From NCBI RefSeq assembly GCF_003940805.1, contig NZ_CP034328.1, positions 434,001 to 498,000 of the forward strand: DNA of 64,000 nt. The letters are read 5' to 3'. Positions within the stretch are counted from its first letter, which is position 1. Each line of letters begins with the position of its first letter. Both the position numbers and the translations under genes were made by a program. Below are positions 43,867 through 51,636 of the stretch, in pieces. This DNA comes from Tabrizicola piscis. GTDB taxonomy: Bacteria; Pseudomonadota; Alphaproteobacteria; Rhodobacterales; Rhodobacteraceae. The notes beneath the pieces were generated by a model, which was not told the DNA's origin, did not search any database, and saw only the letters and a program-made list of their open reading frames with translations.

Positions 43867-45099
43867 TTATCTGTATAGTTGGTTTGAGCGCTGGTCATAG
43901 GCCCTGCGTTCTGCCGGATGGGATGCGAGGGCCGAGGCTTGCGCATAAGCTTTTTGGGCTTCGGCTTGGTGCCCAAGTTTACTGAGAAAGGTCGCGCGTG
44001 CCGCGTGCGCCGGAGCATAAGTAGCGAGACCCATCGCTGCAAGGACAGCGTCTACGCGCTCCAGACCTGTACCAGGGCCGTCGCGCATTCCGACGGCAAT
44101 AGCGCGGTTTAGATCCACAACGGGTGACGGATCCGCTTCGACGAGAGCGTCGTACAGAGCGACGATCCGTGGCCAGTCAGTTTCGTCAAAGGTTGGCGCA
44201 TTGGCATGGACCGCAGCAATGGCAGCCTGCAAAGTGTAGGAACCGACACTCCGTCGCCGGAACGCCTCTTCTATCAGCGACTGCGCTACTGTGATCCCGG
44301 CACGATCCCAACGCGACCGATCTTGATCCTCCAGCAACACGATGTCGCCGTTCTCATCGACTCGCGTGGCCCGGCGCGCCTCATGCAGCAACATCAGCGC
44401 CAAAAGACCCGAAACCTCAGGGTCTTCGACCAGTTCCTTCAGGAGTCGCGTCAAACGGATTGCCTCCAGACACAGATCAGAGCGGGTCAGGGATCGTCCG
44501 GATGTCGCCGTGTACCCTTCATTGAAGATCAGGTAGACAACACGAAGCACCGTCTCCAGTCGCGCGGGATACTCGCTTTGTTCGGGTACGCAATAAGGGA
44601 TCTGTTCGTCACGGATGCGGGCCTTGGCGCGCACAATCCTCTGCGCCATCGTCGACGCGCTCGTTAGGAAGGCGCGCGCGACTTCTTCCGTGGTCAGGCC
44701 TCCCACTTCCCGGAGCGTCAATGCAATCTGCGCGTCGGGCGGCAGCGTCGGGTGGCAGCAGGTGAAGAACAGGCGCAATTCGTCGTCGCGGATCGTTGCG
44801 GTTTCCGGTGTGTAGACCGCGGTTTCCATCAGTCGGGCCATGTCGGGCAGAGCCGCCGCAAGGCGGGCTCGCCGCCGCCACGTGTCGATCATCCGGAACC
44901 GGCCGGTTGACACGAGCCAAGAGTAAGGATTTGCAGGGACGCCTGTCTGCGGCCATGTTCTTGCGGCAACAACGAAAGCCTCCTGGCATGCGTCCTCAGC
45001 GGCATCAAAACTGCCCAGAACGCGTATGAGCGTCGCCAGCACGCGGCGGCGCTCCTTTCGCCAGATCGCCTCCACAGGCGTGCTGGCCGCTGCCGTCAT
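43867..45099 (-). CDS. ECF42-group RNA polymerase sigma factor
   Basis: A 410-residue sigma-70 family protein, far longer than a standard ECF factor. Sigma2 is near residues 10-80 (VLATLIRVLGSFDAAEDACQ with FVVAARTWP), sigma4 near 110-165 (LTLREVGGLTTEEVARAFL, TMAQRIVRAKARIR). The long C-terminal extension (about 170-405, DUF6596) contains VVYLIFNEGY and ALMLLHEARRATRVD and a TPR-like region, diagnostic for ECF42. No anti-sigma factor is used in this group; the extension is needed for activity. ATG 45099 overlaps the stop of the YciI/DGPF gene. The natural targets are DGPF genes, as found here. Confidence 0.93.
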   Translation of the reverse strand: MTAAASTPVEAIWRKERRRVLATLIRVLGSFDAAEDACQEAFVVAARTWPQTGVPANPYSWLVSTGRFRMIDTWRRRARLAAALPDMARLMETAVYTPETATIRDDELRLFFTCCHPTLPPDAQIALTLREVGGLTTEEVARAFLTSASTMAQRIVRAKARIRDEQIPYCVPEQSEYPARLETVLRVVYLIFNEGYTATSGRSLTRSDLCLEAIRLTRLLKELVEDPEVSGLLALMLLHEARRATRVDENGDIVLLEDQDRSRWDRAGITVAQSLIEEAFRRRSVGSYTLQAAIAAVHANAPTFDETDWPRIVALYDALVEADPSPVVDLNRAIAVGMRDGPGTGLERVDAVLAAMGLATYAPAHAARATFLSKLGHQAEAQKAYAQASALASHPAERRAYDQRSNQLYR

Positions 45100-45461
45100 A
45101 GAGCCGGCCTGGCTTCGGTGAAATCGACCACGGGGCGAACTTCAATGGCCCCGATCCGGGCGAGCGGGTTGCTGCTTGCGATGCGTACCGCATCGTTCAG
45201 GTCTTTCGCCTCGATCACCACGATCCCGCCGAGCATGTCCTTGGTTTCCATGAAGGGACCGTCGGTCGCCGACATCTTGCCCGACCTTACCCGTATGGTG
45301 ATGCCGTTCTCCGGCATCTCGAGTGCCTCGGAAAAAACGAAGCTGCCGCTCGCCTTCAAGGTGTCGTCATGTCCCTCGCATCTTTCAAGAGCGGCATTCG
45401 CCTCAGGGCTGCCGCCGAACAGCTCTTTGGGATCGTAATAGATCAGACAGGCATAGCGCAT
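45096..45461 (-). CDS. YciI/DGPF-family protein, partner of the ECF42 sigma factor
   Basis: A 121-residue YciI-like protein with the signature ATDGPFMETKDMLGGIVVIE (DGPF near residue 60) and the N-terminal MRYACLIYYDP. The fold is a dimeric ferredoxin-like barrel; the role is unknown, but DGPF proteins are the constant companions of ECF42. ATG 45461 is the internal start after a non-coding 15-codon lead. It is upstream of the sigma gene and overlaps it by ATGA. A candidate ECF42 promoter precedes it. Confidence 0.9.
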   Translation of the reverse strand: MRYACLIYYDPKELFGGSPEANAALERCEGHDDTLKASGSFVFSEALEMPENGITIRVRSGKMSATDGPFMETKDMLGGIVVIEAKDLNDAVRIASSNPLARIGAIEVRPVVDFTEARPAL

Positions 45462-45494
45462 CGCGAAGCTCCCATGTTTTGCGTGACGATCATA

Positions 45495-45521
45495 GTCGAT
45501 GGCCAAGTCTCGAAATCGACA
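45495..45521 (-). promoter_or_regulatory. Candidate ECF42 promoter for the YciI-sigma operon
   Basis: On the minus strand TGTCGA (45521-45516), 17-nt spacer, CGAC (45498-45495). The reported ECF42 consensus is TGTCGA in the -35 and CGA/TC in the -10. It lies 34 nt before ATG 45461, fitting autoregulation. Confidence 0.65.
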
Positions 45522-45544
45522 GTTGAAAAGAAAATTCTCAGCGC

Positions 45545-45571
45545 TGTCGAACTGTCGAGGTCATTCGCGAC
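45545..45571 (+). promoter_or_regulatory. Candidate ECF42 promoter for the alpha/beta hydrolase gene
   Basis: TGTCGA (45545-45550), 17-nt spacer, CGAC (45568-45571). It is identical in both elements and in spacer length to the divergent promoter at 45495-45521. Confidence 0.62.
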
Positions 45572-45637
45572 TATGTCCGACACTCCGGCGGCAAACCGGC
45601 CTGTCCGCAATTCTGCCCCCAACCAGAGGATCAGTCC

Positions 45638-46570
45638 ATGCCTAGGCTTCTGTCCATCCTGATGCTGTCAACACTCGTTTCGGGACTGTCGACCCACACC
45701 CCCATGGCCGAGACCACCACACAAGAAGGAATGAGCAACATGACTGAAGCACTCATCACCCGAAGCGTCACCGTTCCAGGTGCGTCGATATACGTCGAGA
45801 AGCGTGGCTCTGGCCCAAACCTCCTGCTCTTGCCCGGCGGCGCGCAGGATGCGGGTGTGTTCACTGGACTTGCCACCGCACTGTCAGACCATTTCACCGT
45901 CATTTCTCTCGATCCGCGCTGCAATTCCCGTAGCCCGTGCGAGGATACGACAAGCGATCTGAACGTGGATCAGCACGCCGATGATGCGGCGGCCGTAATC
46001 GCGACATTCGGTGGCGGACCAATCTTCGTATTCGGGACCAGCGGCGGAGCGCAGGTCGGCCTGAACCTCGCCGCACGACACCCCGATCTCGTCCGCGCCC
46101 TAGTAGCGCATGAGCCACCCTCCATGATGCTGATGGCGGATCCGTCAGTGCCTCTGGCCGCAGACCAAGCCCTCTATGACACCTATGTGGCAGACGGGGT
46201 TGAGGCCGCCATCGCTCAGTTCATGGCGGAGAACGGGCTTGATGAGGGCGAGGTTCAGCCTCCCGAAATGTCGCCCGAAGATAGAGAAACCTTTGACCGA
46301 ATGAGCGGCAACTTTGAGTACTGGCTAGCACACGGCATGCTGCCGCTTTCGCGGTACCGCGCCGATGTCGAGGCGTTGAAAGCGGGTGCGCTGAAGATCA
46401 TTGTCGGCTTAGGCGAAGCTTCCGTCGGTCAGCCTATCCACGAGATGGGCACGGCGCTGTCAGTCGCCTTGGGTGTTGAGCCCGTGACGTTTCCCGGCGA
46501 TCACATGGGGTTCGGGATGGATCCGGCGAGGTTTGCTGAAACTCTTCGTAGTGTGCTAACCGCGGATTGA
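45638..46570 (+). CDS. Exported alpha/beta hydrolase
   Basis: A 310-residue alpha/beta hydrolase with an N-terminal signal-like segment (MPRLLSILMLSTLVSGLSTH). The fold is supported by LLLLPGGAQDAGVFTGLA (oxyanion region), the nucleophile elbow GTSGGAQVG (Ser near residue 134), and the C-terminal His in FPGDHMGFG. The acid residue is not certain. An internal Met at residue 32 or 35 (MSNMTEALITRS) would give a cytosolic form and cannot be excluded. It diverges from the YciI-ECF42 operon, and the matching promoter pair makes it a likely ECF42 target. The substrate is unknown. Confidence 0.85.
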   Translation: MPRLLSILMLSTLVSGLSTHTPMAETTTQEGMSNMTEALITRSVTVPGASIYVEKRGSGPNLLLLPGGAQDAGVFTGLATALSDHFTVISLDPRCNSRSPCEDTTSDLNVDQHADDAAAVIATFGGGPIFVFGTSGGAQVGLNLAARHPDLVRALVAHEPPSMMLMADPSVPLAADQALYDTYVADGVEAAIAQFMAENGLDEGEVQPPEMSPEDRETFDRMSGNFEYWLAHGMLPLSRYRADVEALKAGALKIIVGLGEASVGQPIHEMGTALSVALGVEPVTFPGDHMGFGMDPARFAETLRSVLTAD

Positions 46571-47143
46571 TTGCTGGCGGGTACGGCACAGACCGTATTG
46601 AAAGTCGAGTTGTGGAGATCTGCCACAGCCGCAGTTGAAACTGGATCCAGCTTCGCAACGAGGCTCGCCAGTTCCCACACTGACATAACGTGGTTGCCGG
46701 CAACGCTCTTCGGGCAGACCGGTGACCGCTAAGTGCCAGTGTGGGTATGCAAGTTCTTGATGCATGAATGCAGTAGTCGAACTGACCAGTGCGCTGTTTC
46801 ATCGGCACAACCTTCCAGATCGCACTTTACCCTTGCGTCACAAGGTTGCGTGAGTCCCTGGCTGGCAGACCGAAGGTCCGCCAGCTTTCTCTGCGGTGAA
46901 CTGCTGAACTGCACCACAGGTTGATCACTCAGGTAAGTACCCAGTTGATCAATGCGGCCGACCTGCTCCTCAGGTTGCGCAATCTCAGGATGCTTCAATC
47001 AAGCAGCACGTTGACACGGCAAGAATGCCTCATCTCTCTGACCACAGACCTATGGGCTGAAGGTTGTGAACTTCTCCAGACCACATGAGTCATTCCTCGT
47101 CGGCAGCAGGTGGAGCGTAGAACGGATCAGCAAGACACCGGTA
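46571..47143. other. Intergenic stretch without a supported gene
   Basis: About 570 bp between the hydrolase and the VOC gene. Two minus-strand frames (46501-46686, 46729-46998) are open, but they overlap or join poorly and contain no domain or ribosome site I trust. It may be decayed coding DNA. Confidence 0.35.
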
Positions 47144-47569
47144 CTAAACTGGACGCGCGTCCTCCCGATACTGATCTGCAAACTCGGGACTTGGTGGAAT
47201 TGGCTTGATAACGTCGATCAGCACTCCGTTCGGGTCGCGAGTGATAAAGTGACGTTGCCCGAATGCCTCGTCTCGTAGCGACAGTAGTATAGGTAAACCT
47301 GCAGCAGTGATGCCCGAGTGGACGGCATCCACATCTTCGACCTCGAAGTTCAGCAGCATGCCCGACGCCCTACCCCTCCCCGCCGTCGGAATGGTATCGT
47401 GATCACCTTGTAGAATGGCAAGGTTCACGCTCGCGTCAGTGGTCGATACCAGGTGCACGTACCACTCCGAAGAAAAGGCCGCTTCGAAACCAAAATGGAG
47501 AACGTAGAACTCGGCCGATGTCGCAACGTCATCCACCATGAGAACGGGGTAGAAGCTCGTGATCTTCAT
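47144..47569 (-). CDS. VOC/glyoxalase-family protein
   Basis: A 141-residue vicinal-oxygen-chelate protein. It begins [30 protein letters not shown], the typical first beta-alpha-beta-beta-beta unit, and ends [21 protein letters not shown], where an acidic metal ligand is often found but here is Asp in LIDVI. Functions in the family range from glyoxalase to dioxygenase and drug resistance. ATG 47569 follows GGAATGA; an upstream frame extension overlaps the divergent TetR gene. The TetR operator lies between them. Confidence 0.87.
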   Translation of the reverse strand: MKITSFYPVLMVDDVATSAEFYVLHFGFEAAFSSEWYVHLVSTTDASVNLAILQGDHDTIPTAGRGRASGMLLNFEVEDVDAVHSGITAAGLPILLSLRDEAFGQRHFITRDPNGVLIDVIKPIPPSPEFADQYREDARPV

Positions 47570-47592
47570 GCTTTCATTCCTTTGGCAAAAAA

Positions 47593-47641
47593 CATACATT
47601 TTGTATGCAAGCGCATAGGTAACAAACAGGCAGTTTGTATG
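47593..47641. promoter_or_regulatory. TetR operator candidate between VOC and TetR genes
   Basis: A perfect palindrome CATACA-TTT-TGTATG (47593-47607) and a second half-site TGTATG (47636-47641) that includes the TetR start codon; both half-sites are followed by CAAG. This suggests repression of both divergent genes. Confidence 0.62.
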
Positions 47642-48274
47642 CAAGATGATTCACCTCACCGCAGCAATGAGGATCGCACCGCCGAAATGCGCGTACGCCT
47701 TATGAACGCAGCTCGCGAACTGTTTGTGGCCAAAGGATATGTGGCAACCACTACACCCGAGATCGTGAGTTCGGCGCGCGTGACTCGGGGCGCGCTCTAT
47801 CACCATTTCGAGGACAAAGCCTCGATCCTTCGCGCCGTTCTTGAGCGAGAGGCGGCCGAGGTGTCTGCCGCCATCAATGCGACCGATGTCTTGGAAGGGG
47901 ATGAACTCGATGCGCTTTTGACGGGTGCTTCTGCCTATCTTGTCGCCATGATGTTACCGGGCCGCACCCGCCTACTGCTTCTGGATGGTCCGGCCGTCCT
48001 TGGCCGCTCTAAGATGCGCGAGATTGAATCCCGACATGGCGACGATGCCTTGAGAACCGGGTTGGACGCTGCGATGTCCGCAGGTCTTCTTCCGCGTCTA
48101 CCGATTGGCGCGATCTCTGCCCTGCTCTCAGCCATGTTCGAACGCGCTGCCTTGGACATCTCTGATGGTCAGGACGCAGCAGACTATTTGACAGCGGTCA
48201 GGGCTTTTGTCTCCGGTCTTGCGCAGCTCGCGCCAGAACGGGCGGCGGTGCCCGGCGAGTGTGACTTGAGTTAG
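47639..48274 (+). CDS. TetR/AcrR family transcriptional regulator
   Basis: A 211-residue Tet[24 protein letters not shown] followed by [22 protein letters not shown] (about residues 23-65). The C-terminal domain has [23 protein letters not shown], similar to the block in the TetR at 43182-43805, so the two belong to one subfamily. ATG 47639 sits within a TGTATG half-operator, implying tight autoregulation; the longer open frame upstream crosses the VOC gene. It probably represses the divergent VOC gene. Confidence 0.89.
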   Translation: MQDDSPHRSNEDRTAEMRVRLMNAARELFVAKGYVATTTPEIVSSARVTRGALYHHFEDKASILRAVLEREAAEVSAAINATDVLEGDELDALLTGASAYLVAMMLPGRTRLLLLDGPAVLGRSKMREIESRHGDDALRTGLDAAMSAGLLPRLPIGAISALLSAMFERAALDISDGQDAADYLTAVRAFVSGLAQLAPERAAVPGECDLS

Positions 48275-48336
48275 CTAGACACGCAACGCCGGGAGGCGGT
48301 GCGTTAATACACCGGATCGATTGCTGCGGGCGAACC

Positions 48337-48411
48337 GGTGTAGAGCATCACCGCCAGGCGGATGATCTCCGGGCTCGTCTTGAAATAGCGGAAAGGTGAG
48401 CGTTTTGTCAT
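48337..48411 (-). mobile_element. IS6-family transposase N-terminal remnant
   Basis: From an ATG at 48411 the minus strand reads MTKRSPFRYFKTSPEIIRL then AVMLY, exactly the IS6 N-terminal start, then diverges after about 24 codons. No DDE domain follows. Confidence 0.75.
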
Positions 48412-48542
48412 TCGGGAACGCTAGCCCGGCGCTCCGCTCGTCTCAAGCAGAGTTCCTCTGACGACACCCAAAGAGCTGAATTCCAGACTAGTCTAATACT
48501 GCTCGATCAATACAGAGACAGCCTGCTTACCCGGGACCTACG

Positions 48543-50000
48543 ATGACCAGATCTAGATTGCTTCTCAGCTTCGCGGCAGCCCTCGGGCTTGGCGTCCTCA
48601 CCTTGGTCTGGCTGCAGCCCCGTACTGCCAGAGACTGCGCACCCTCTGATACCGACTGCCTCCGCGACGTGGCCGAGCATCTTCTGTCGGAAAGCCTGGA
48701 GTCTGGGCCGGACGTGCGCTCCATCTCCGACGAGATTGATGTCGCCGGACGCCTTCTTGCAACTGAAGGGGCCATCGATCTCGCCGCACAGCGCGACCGG
48801 CTGTCCGAGATTGGCTTTGAGTCCCACAACATTGACGCCGTTTACGAAAGCTACTTCGACGCGCTCTTCGATCCCTCTTATCCTTTCGACATCCCCGCAG
48901 CCCTCGCAGCTGGAACGGGCCCGGAGGACACCGATCTTGAAAACTACCTGACGGCCGCCTTTCGCCTTGCTCTCCGCGAACCCGCCCGTCGGGCTGAGAC
49001 GCTGGCCCTCTGGGAGGAAAACTTCGACCGGATGGCCGATAGCCACACCCCCTCCGGCTCCACCAGCTTCTTCATCCTGGAATGGCTGGCCCGCAATGAT
49101 CCCGCATTGGCAGCCCTCTATTTTCAACGTGCCGCTGAAGTGCAGGCCTATGTCTCCGGTCCAGGTGGCTGGATGAAGTTCTTCCGCATGGCGGCTTTCC
49201 ATTGCCGCGACGGTCGCCCTGACGAGGGTCGCCGCCTGCTTGTAGGTTTGCAGTCGTACCTGCCGTTACAGTCGATGCCTCACCTGTATGTGCCCGCGCT
49301 GCTGGACTGCGAAGGAGAAGAAGCCACCTTCGCAGCCATCGAGGCCGTTCTTGCCAAACGTGCCATCTGGGCGGACTTGATCCTGCGGGACAATCCAGAA
49401 GTGCGCGGCTACATCGTGACCACGCTGGAGGAATTGTCCCGCGACCTGCGCCGCGGTTTCGCCAACTGGCTTTATCATCAAAACCGCGGGGCCGAGGTTG
49501 CGGCCATCTGGACGCGTTATGGCGCAGCCGAGATTGCCAAACGTCATCTTGCCAATCTAGACTGGCTTCCCGCTCGGCTAGAGAAAAACCAGTCCGCGCC
49601 TGTGCAGAGCGGCCAGCAGCTTGATGCCGAAACGGAGGCGGCCGAAGCGCGGCTTAACATGATGGCTACCGTACGTGGGCGCGACCTCACTCTTGAGTAT
49701 GATGGCGATTCGACTGAACGGCTCATTGAGTTGGAATGGCCGTCGCCCGGTTCCATTGCAGCCGTAAGGAAGCTTCTCCAGAGTTCCAATGGAACGCCAC
49801 TGGAAACAGCTTTCGTGGTCGGCCTTGAACGTAAGCTTGGTTGCGCCACGTCCGACATCACGATGTTTGCGCTCTTGGACGATATCTCTGCGCTCGAGAA
49901 CCGGCTCGACCAAGCTCGTGCCATTATCGAGCTTCTACGCTTTGCCCACGCGCCTTTGGCTGAAACGGCGCCAACGGATTACGACTGCCTTGTGAAATAG
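48543..50000 (+). CDS. Membrane-anchored protein of unknown function
   Basis: A 485-residue protein with an N-terminal anchor or signal (residues about 5-24, LLLSFAAALGLGVLTLVWLQ) and a long, mostly helical domain rich in Ala/Glu/Leu with TPR-like helix pairs (for example LTAAFRLALREPARRAETLALWEENFDRM and later LLDDISALENRLDQARAIIELL). Two Cys in DCAPSDTDC follow the anchor and Cys recur at intervals; they may form disulfides in the periplasm. No catalytic motif is found. ATG 48543 has only a weak ribosome site. It converges with the EF-hand operon. Confidence 0.7.
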   Translation: MTRSRLLLSFAAALGLGVLTLVWLQPRTARDCAPSDTDCLRDVAEHLLSESLESGPDVRSISDEIDVAGRLLATEGAIDLAAQRDRLSEIGFESHNIDAVYESYFDALFDPSYPFDIPAALAAGTGPEDTDLENYLTAAFRLALREPARRAETLALWEENFDRMADSHTPSGSTSFFILEWLARNDPALAALYFQRAAEVQAYVSGPGGWMKFFRMAAFHCRDGRPDEGRRLLVGLQSYLPLQSMPHLYVPALLDCEGEEATFAAIEAVLAKRAIWADLILRDNPEVRGYIVTTLEELSRDLRRGFANWLYHQNRGAEVAAIWTRYGAAEIAKRHLANLDWLPARLEKNQSAPVQSGQQLDAETEAAEARLNMMATVRGRDLTLEYDGDSTERLIELEWPSPGSIAAVRKLLQSSNGTPLETAFVVGLERKLGCATSDITMFALLDDISALENRLDQARAIIELLRFAHAPLAETAPTDYDCLVK

Positions 50001-50175
50001 GGCCGCTTGCCTCGACACGGTTAGCGGCCATTCCAACTGATACTGCGTGCCGTCAGCTACGCCGCGAGATCGTCTCGCCAGCGGCCCAGGCCACAATCCG
50101 TTCCGCGCCCAAGGACAGTTTCAGACAGCGCGCCGTGGTCAAATGCCAACCTTGGTTCAAGTAGTCTTCGCTTCA

Positions 50176-51636
50176 TTACGGAGCCACTACGCCATCTGCA
50201 AAATTCAAGAGCGCCTTCGTTCCTTGGAACAGGCTGGGCGGATAGCTGTCGATTGGAGCAATGGCGAGATACCTTAACTGCCCCACGACTTCGATTTTCC
50301 CATCAGCCAGTAATTGGAGCAGGCCCGCAGGTACGGGTAGTATGTCGTACGCCACCACCGGCTCGGGTGAAACCAGCAGTGCCGGATCGAACATTGCTAC
50401 TCCAGCAGGGAACTCGCGGACCATTTCCTGTATTCCCCATGGATCCATCGGGACCGGCGTTAAAGGCTTTCCACTCTCGTCCAGCGCCACCATTCCCTCG
50501 GCAGAAATACTGTACTTCTTGCCCCCGACGGTTAGCACTTCAGGCTTTGCGTAGCGCGCGCGCAACCGTGCGTCCAACCCCTTTCGTTCAACTGTGCTAC
50601 CGGACGGAAGCTTCATTTCGGTCAGGTAATAGTCAGCTACGATGTTCGAGACCCGCGTGCCGAGTGCTCTTGCCAACCTCTGGCCTGCGTCGTTCAGGTC
50701 GCGCCCCGTTCGGTGCACGGCTGCGGGCAAGCAGCTCGACGCGGGTACAAAATGAACCCTTGCTGCGTCAATCCCAGCCACAGCGGCTCCTGGTCCCGAT
50801 TTGACCCGTTTGGGGGGCTGTACGACCAAGGTCTGAATGCGCTCGGTTGCCCCGGTGAACGACCAGATGATCTCTTCGAAGGACACGGCGAAGACATACA
50901 GCGGTTTTTCACCAGGCTCGACCTCTATGCTGGCAGCAAAAGTCGTATTGTTCTTCCCGCTAACCGCTACGTTGGACAAAGCGTAACTAGAATAGCCAGT
51001 CAAAAGCACAACATCAGCGCCTTCGGGAACAGGTGGCGCGTCGCACGCCGCTGCGGGAGCAGGTGGTTCCGGCGCTTCCGGCAGGACAGCATTCGCGACG
51101 CCAGAAATCTCCAGCAGGTCAACCCGACCATCGTCATTGACGTCGAAAAGCAGCAACTGCGACGCAAACTCGTCAGTCCGCTGATCCCTCGGCTCGAATG
51201 ATGAGGTAATCTCCTCCGATGTCAGCACGCCGTCCTGATCCAAGTCTCCATTGATGAACAGCAACGACAGGGCCGCCTTGCTGCCTTTTTCCAGTACCGA
51301 CTTCAGTGCCTCAAATTCGTCTTGGGATACCTCCATATTCCCGTTGAGATCATATCTCAGAACGCTTTGCAGATGCTGGGCCCGCTGCTCGGCCAGCTGA
51401 AGACGCCCAAAAATTTCGATTGCCTCGATCGTCAACACTCCGTCCGGGGAATAGGTAAAAAGCGTCTGCGAGGCCCTTTGCAAGAAGCGCGCGGTCCCGT
51501 CTGCTCGTATGGTCTGTTGGATCTCCGCCGGAAGCCCTGACGCCAAGCGTTCCAGTGCCAACGCGTCCTGCGCGCTGACGGGACCGGCTAACGGAAGCAG
51601 CAACGGCAGTGCTCGCCAAAGACGCAAAAGCATCAT
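50176..51636 (-). CDS. Exported EF-hand calcium-binding protein
   Basis: A 486-residue secreted protein: signal peptide to about residue 22 (LLLPLAGPVSAQ), then three EF-hand loops: DLNGNMEVSQDEF (about 95-107), DLDQDGVLTSEEI (about 131-143) and DVNDDGRVDLLEI (about 165-177), with Asp/Glu at the calcium positions. The C-terminal 280 residues are a different domain with VVLLTGYSSYALSNVAVSG and IQTLVVQPPKRVKS, of unknown fold. No enzyme motif is seen. Its ATG overlaps the stop of the 536-residue gene upstream by 4 nt, so the two are one operon and may act as a pair in the periplasm or at the surface. Confidence 0.82.
   Translation of the reverse strand: MMLLRLWRALPLLLPLAGPVSAQDALALERLASGLPAEIQQTIRADGTARFLQRASQTLFTYSPDGVLTIEAIEIFGRLQLAEQRAQHLQSVLRYDLNGNMEVSQDEFEALKSVLEKGSKAALSLLFINGDLDQDGVLTSEEITSSFEPRDQRTDEFASQLLLFDVNDDGRVDLLEISGVANAVLPEAPEPPAPAAACDAPPVPEGADVVLLTGYSSYALSNVAVSGKNNTTFAASIEVEPGEKPLYVFAVSFEEIIWSFTGATERIQTLVVQPPKRVKSGPGAAVAGIDAARVHFVPASSCLPAAVHRTGRDLNDAGQRLARALGTRVSNIVADYYLTEMKLPSGSTVERKGLDARLRARYAKPEVLTVGGKKYSISAEGMVALDESGKPLTPVPMDPWGIQEMVREFPAGVAMFDPALLVSPEPVVAYDILPVPAGLLQLLADGKIEVVGQLRYLAIAPIDSYPPSLFQGTKALLNFADGVVAP

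Noticed and set aside
43911..44667. Plus-strand frames inside the ECF42 sigma gene
   Set aside because: Mirror frames of a high-GC gene, without independent support.
46729..46998. 89-codon minus-strand frame
   Set aside because: No domain or ribosome site; composition is not clearly coding. Kept only as possible decayed DNA.
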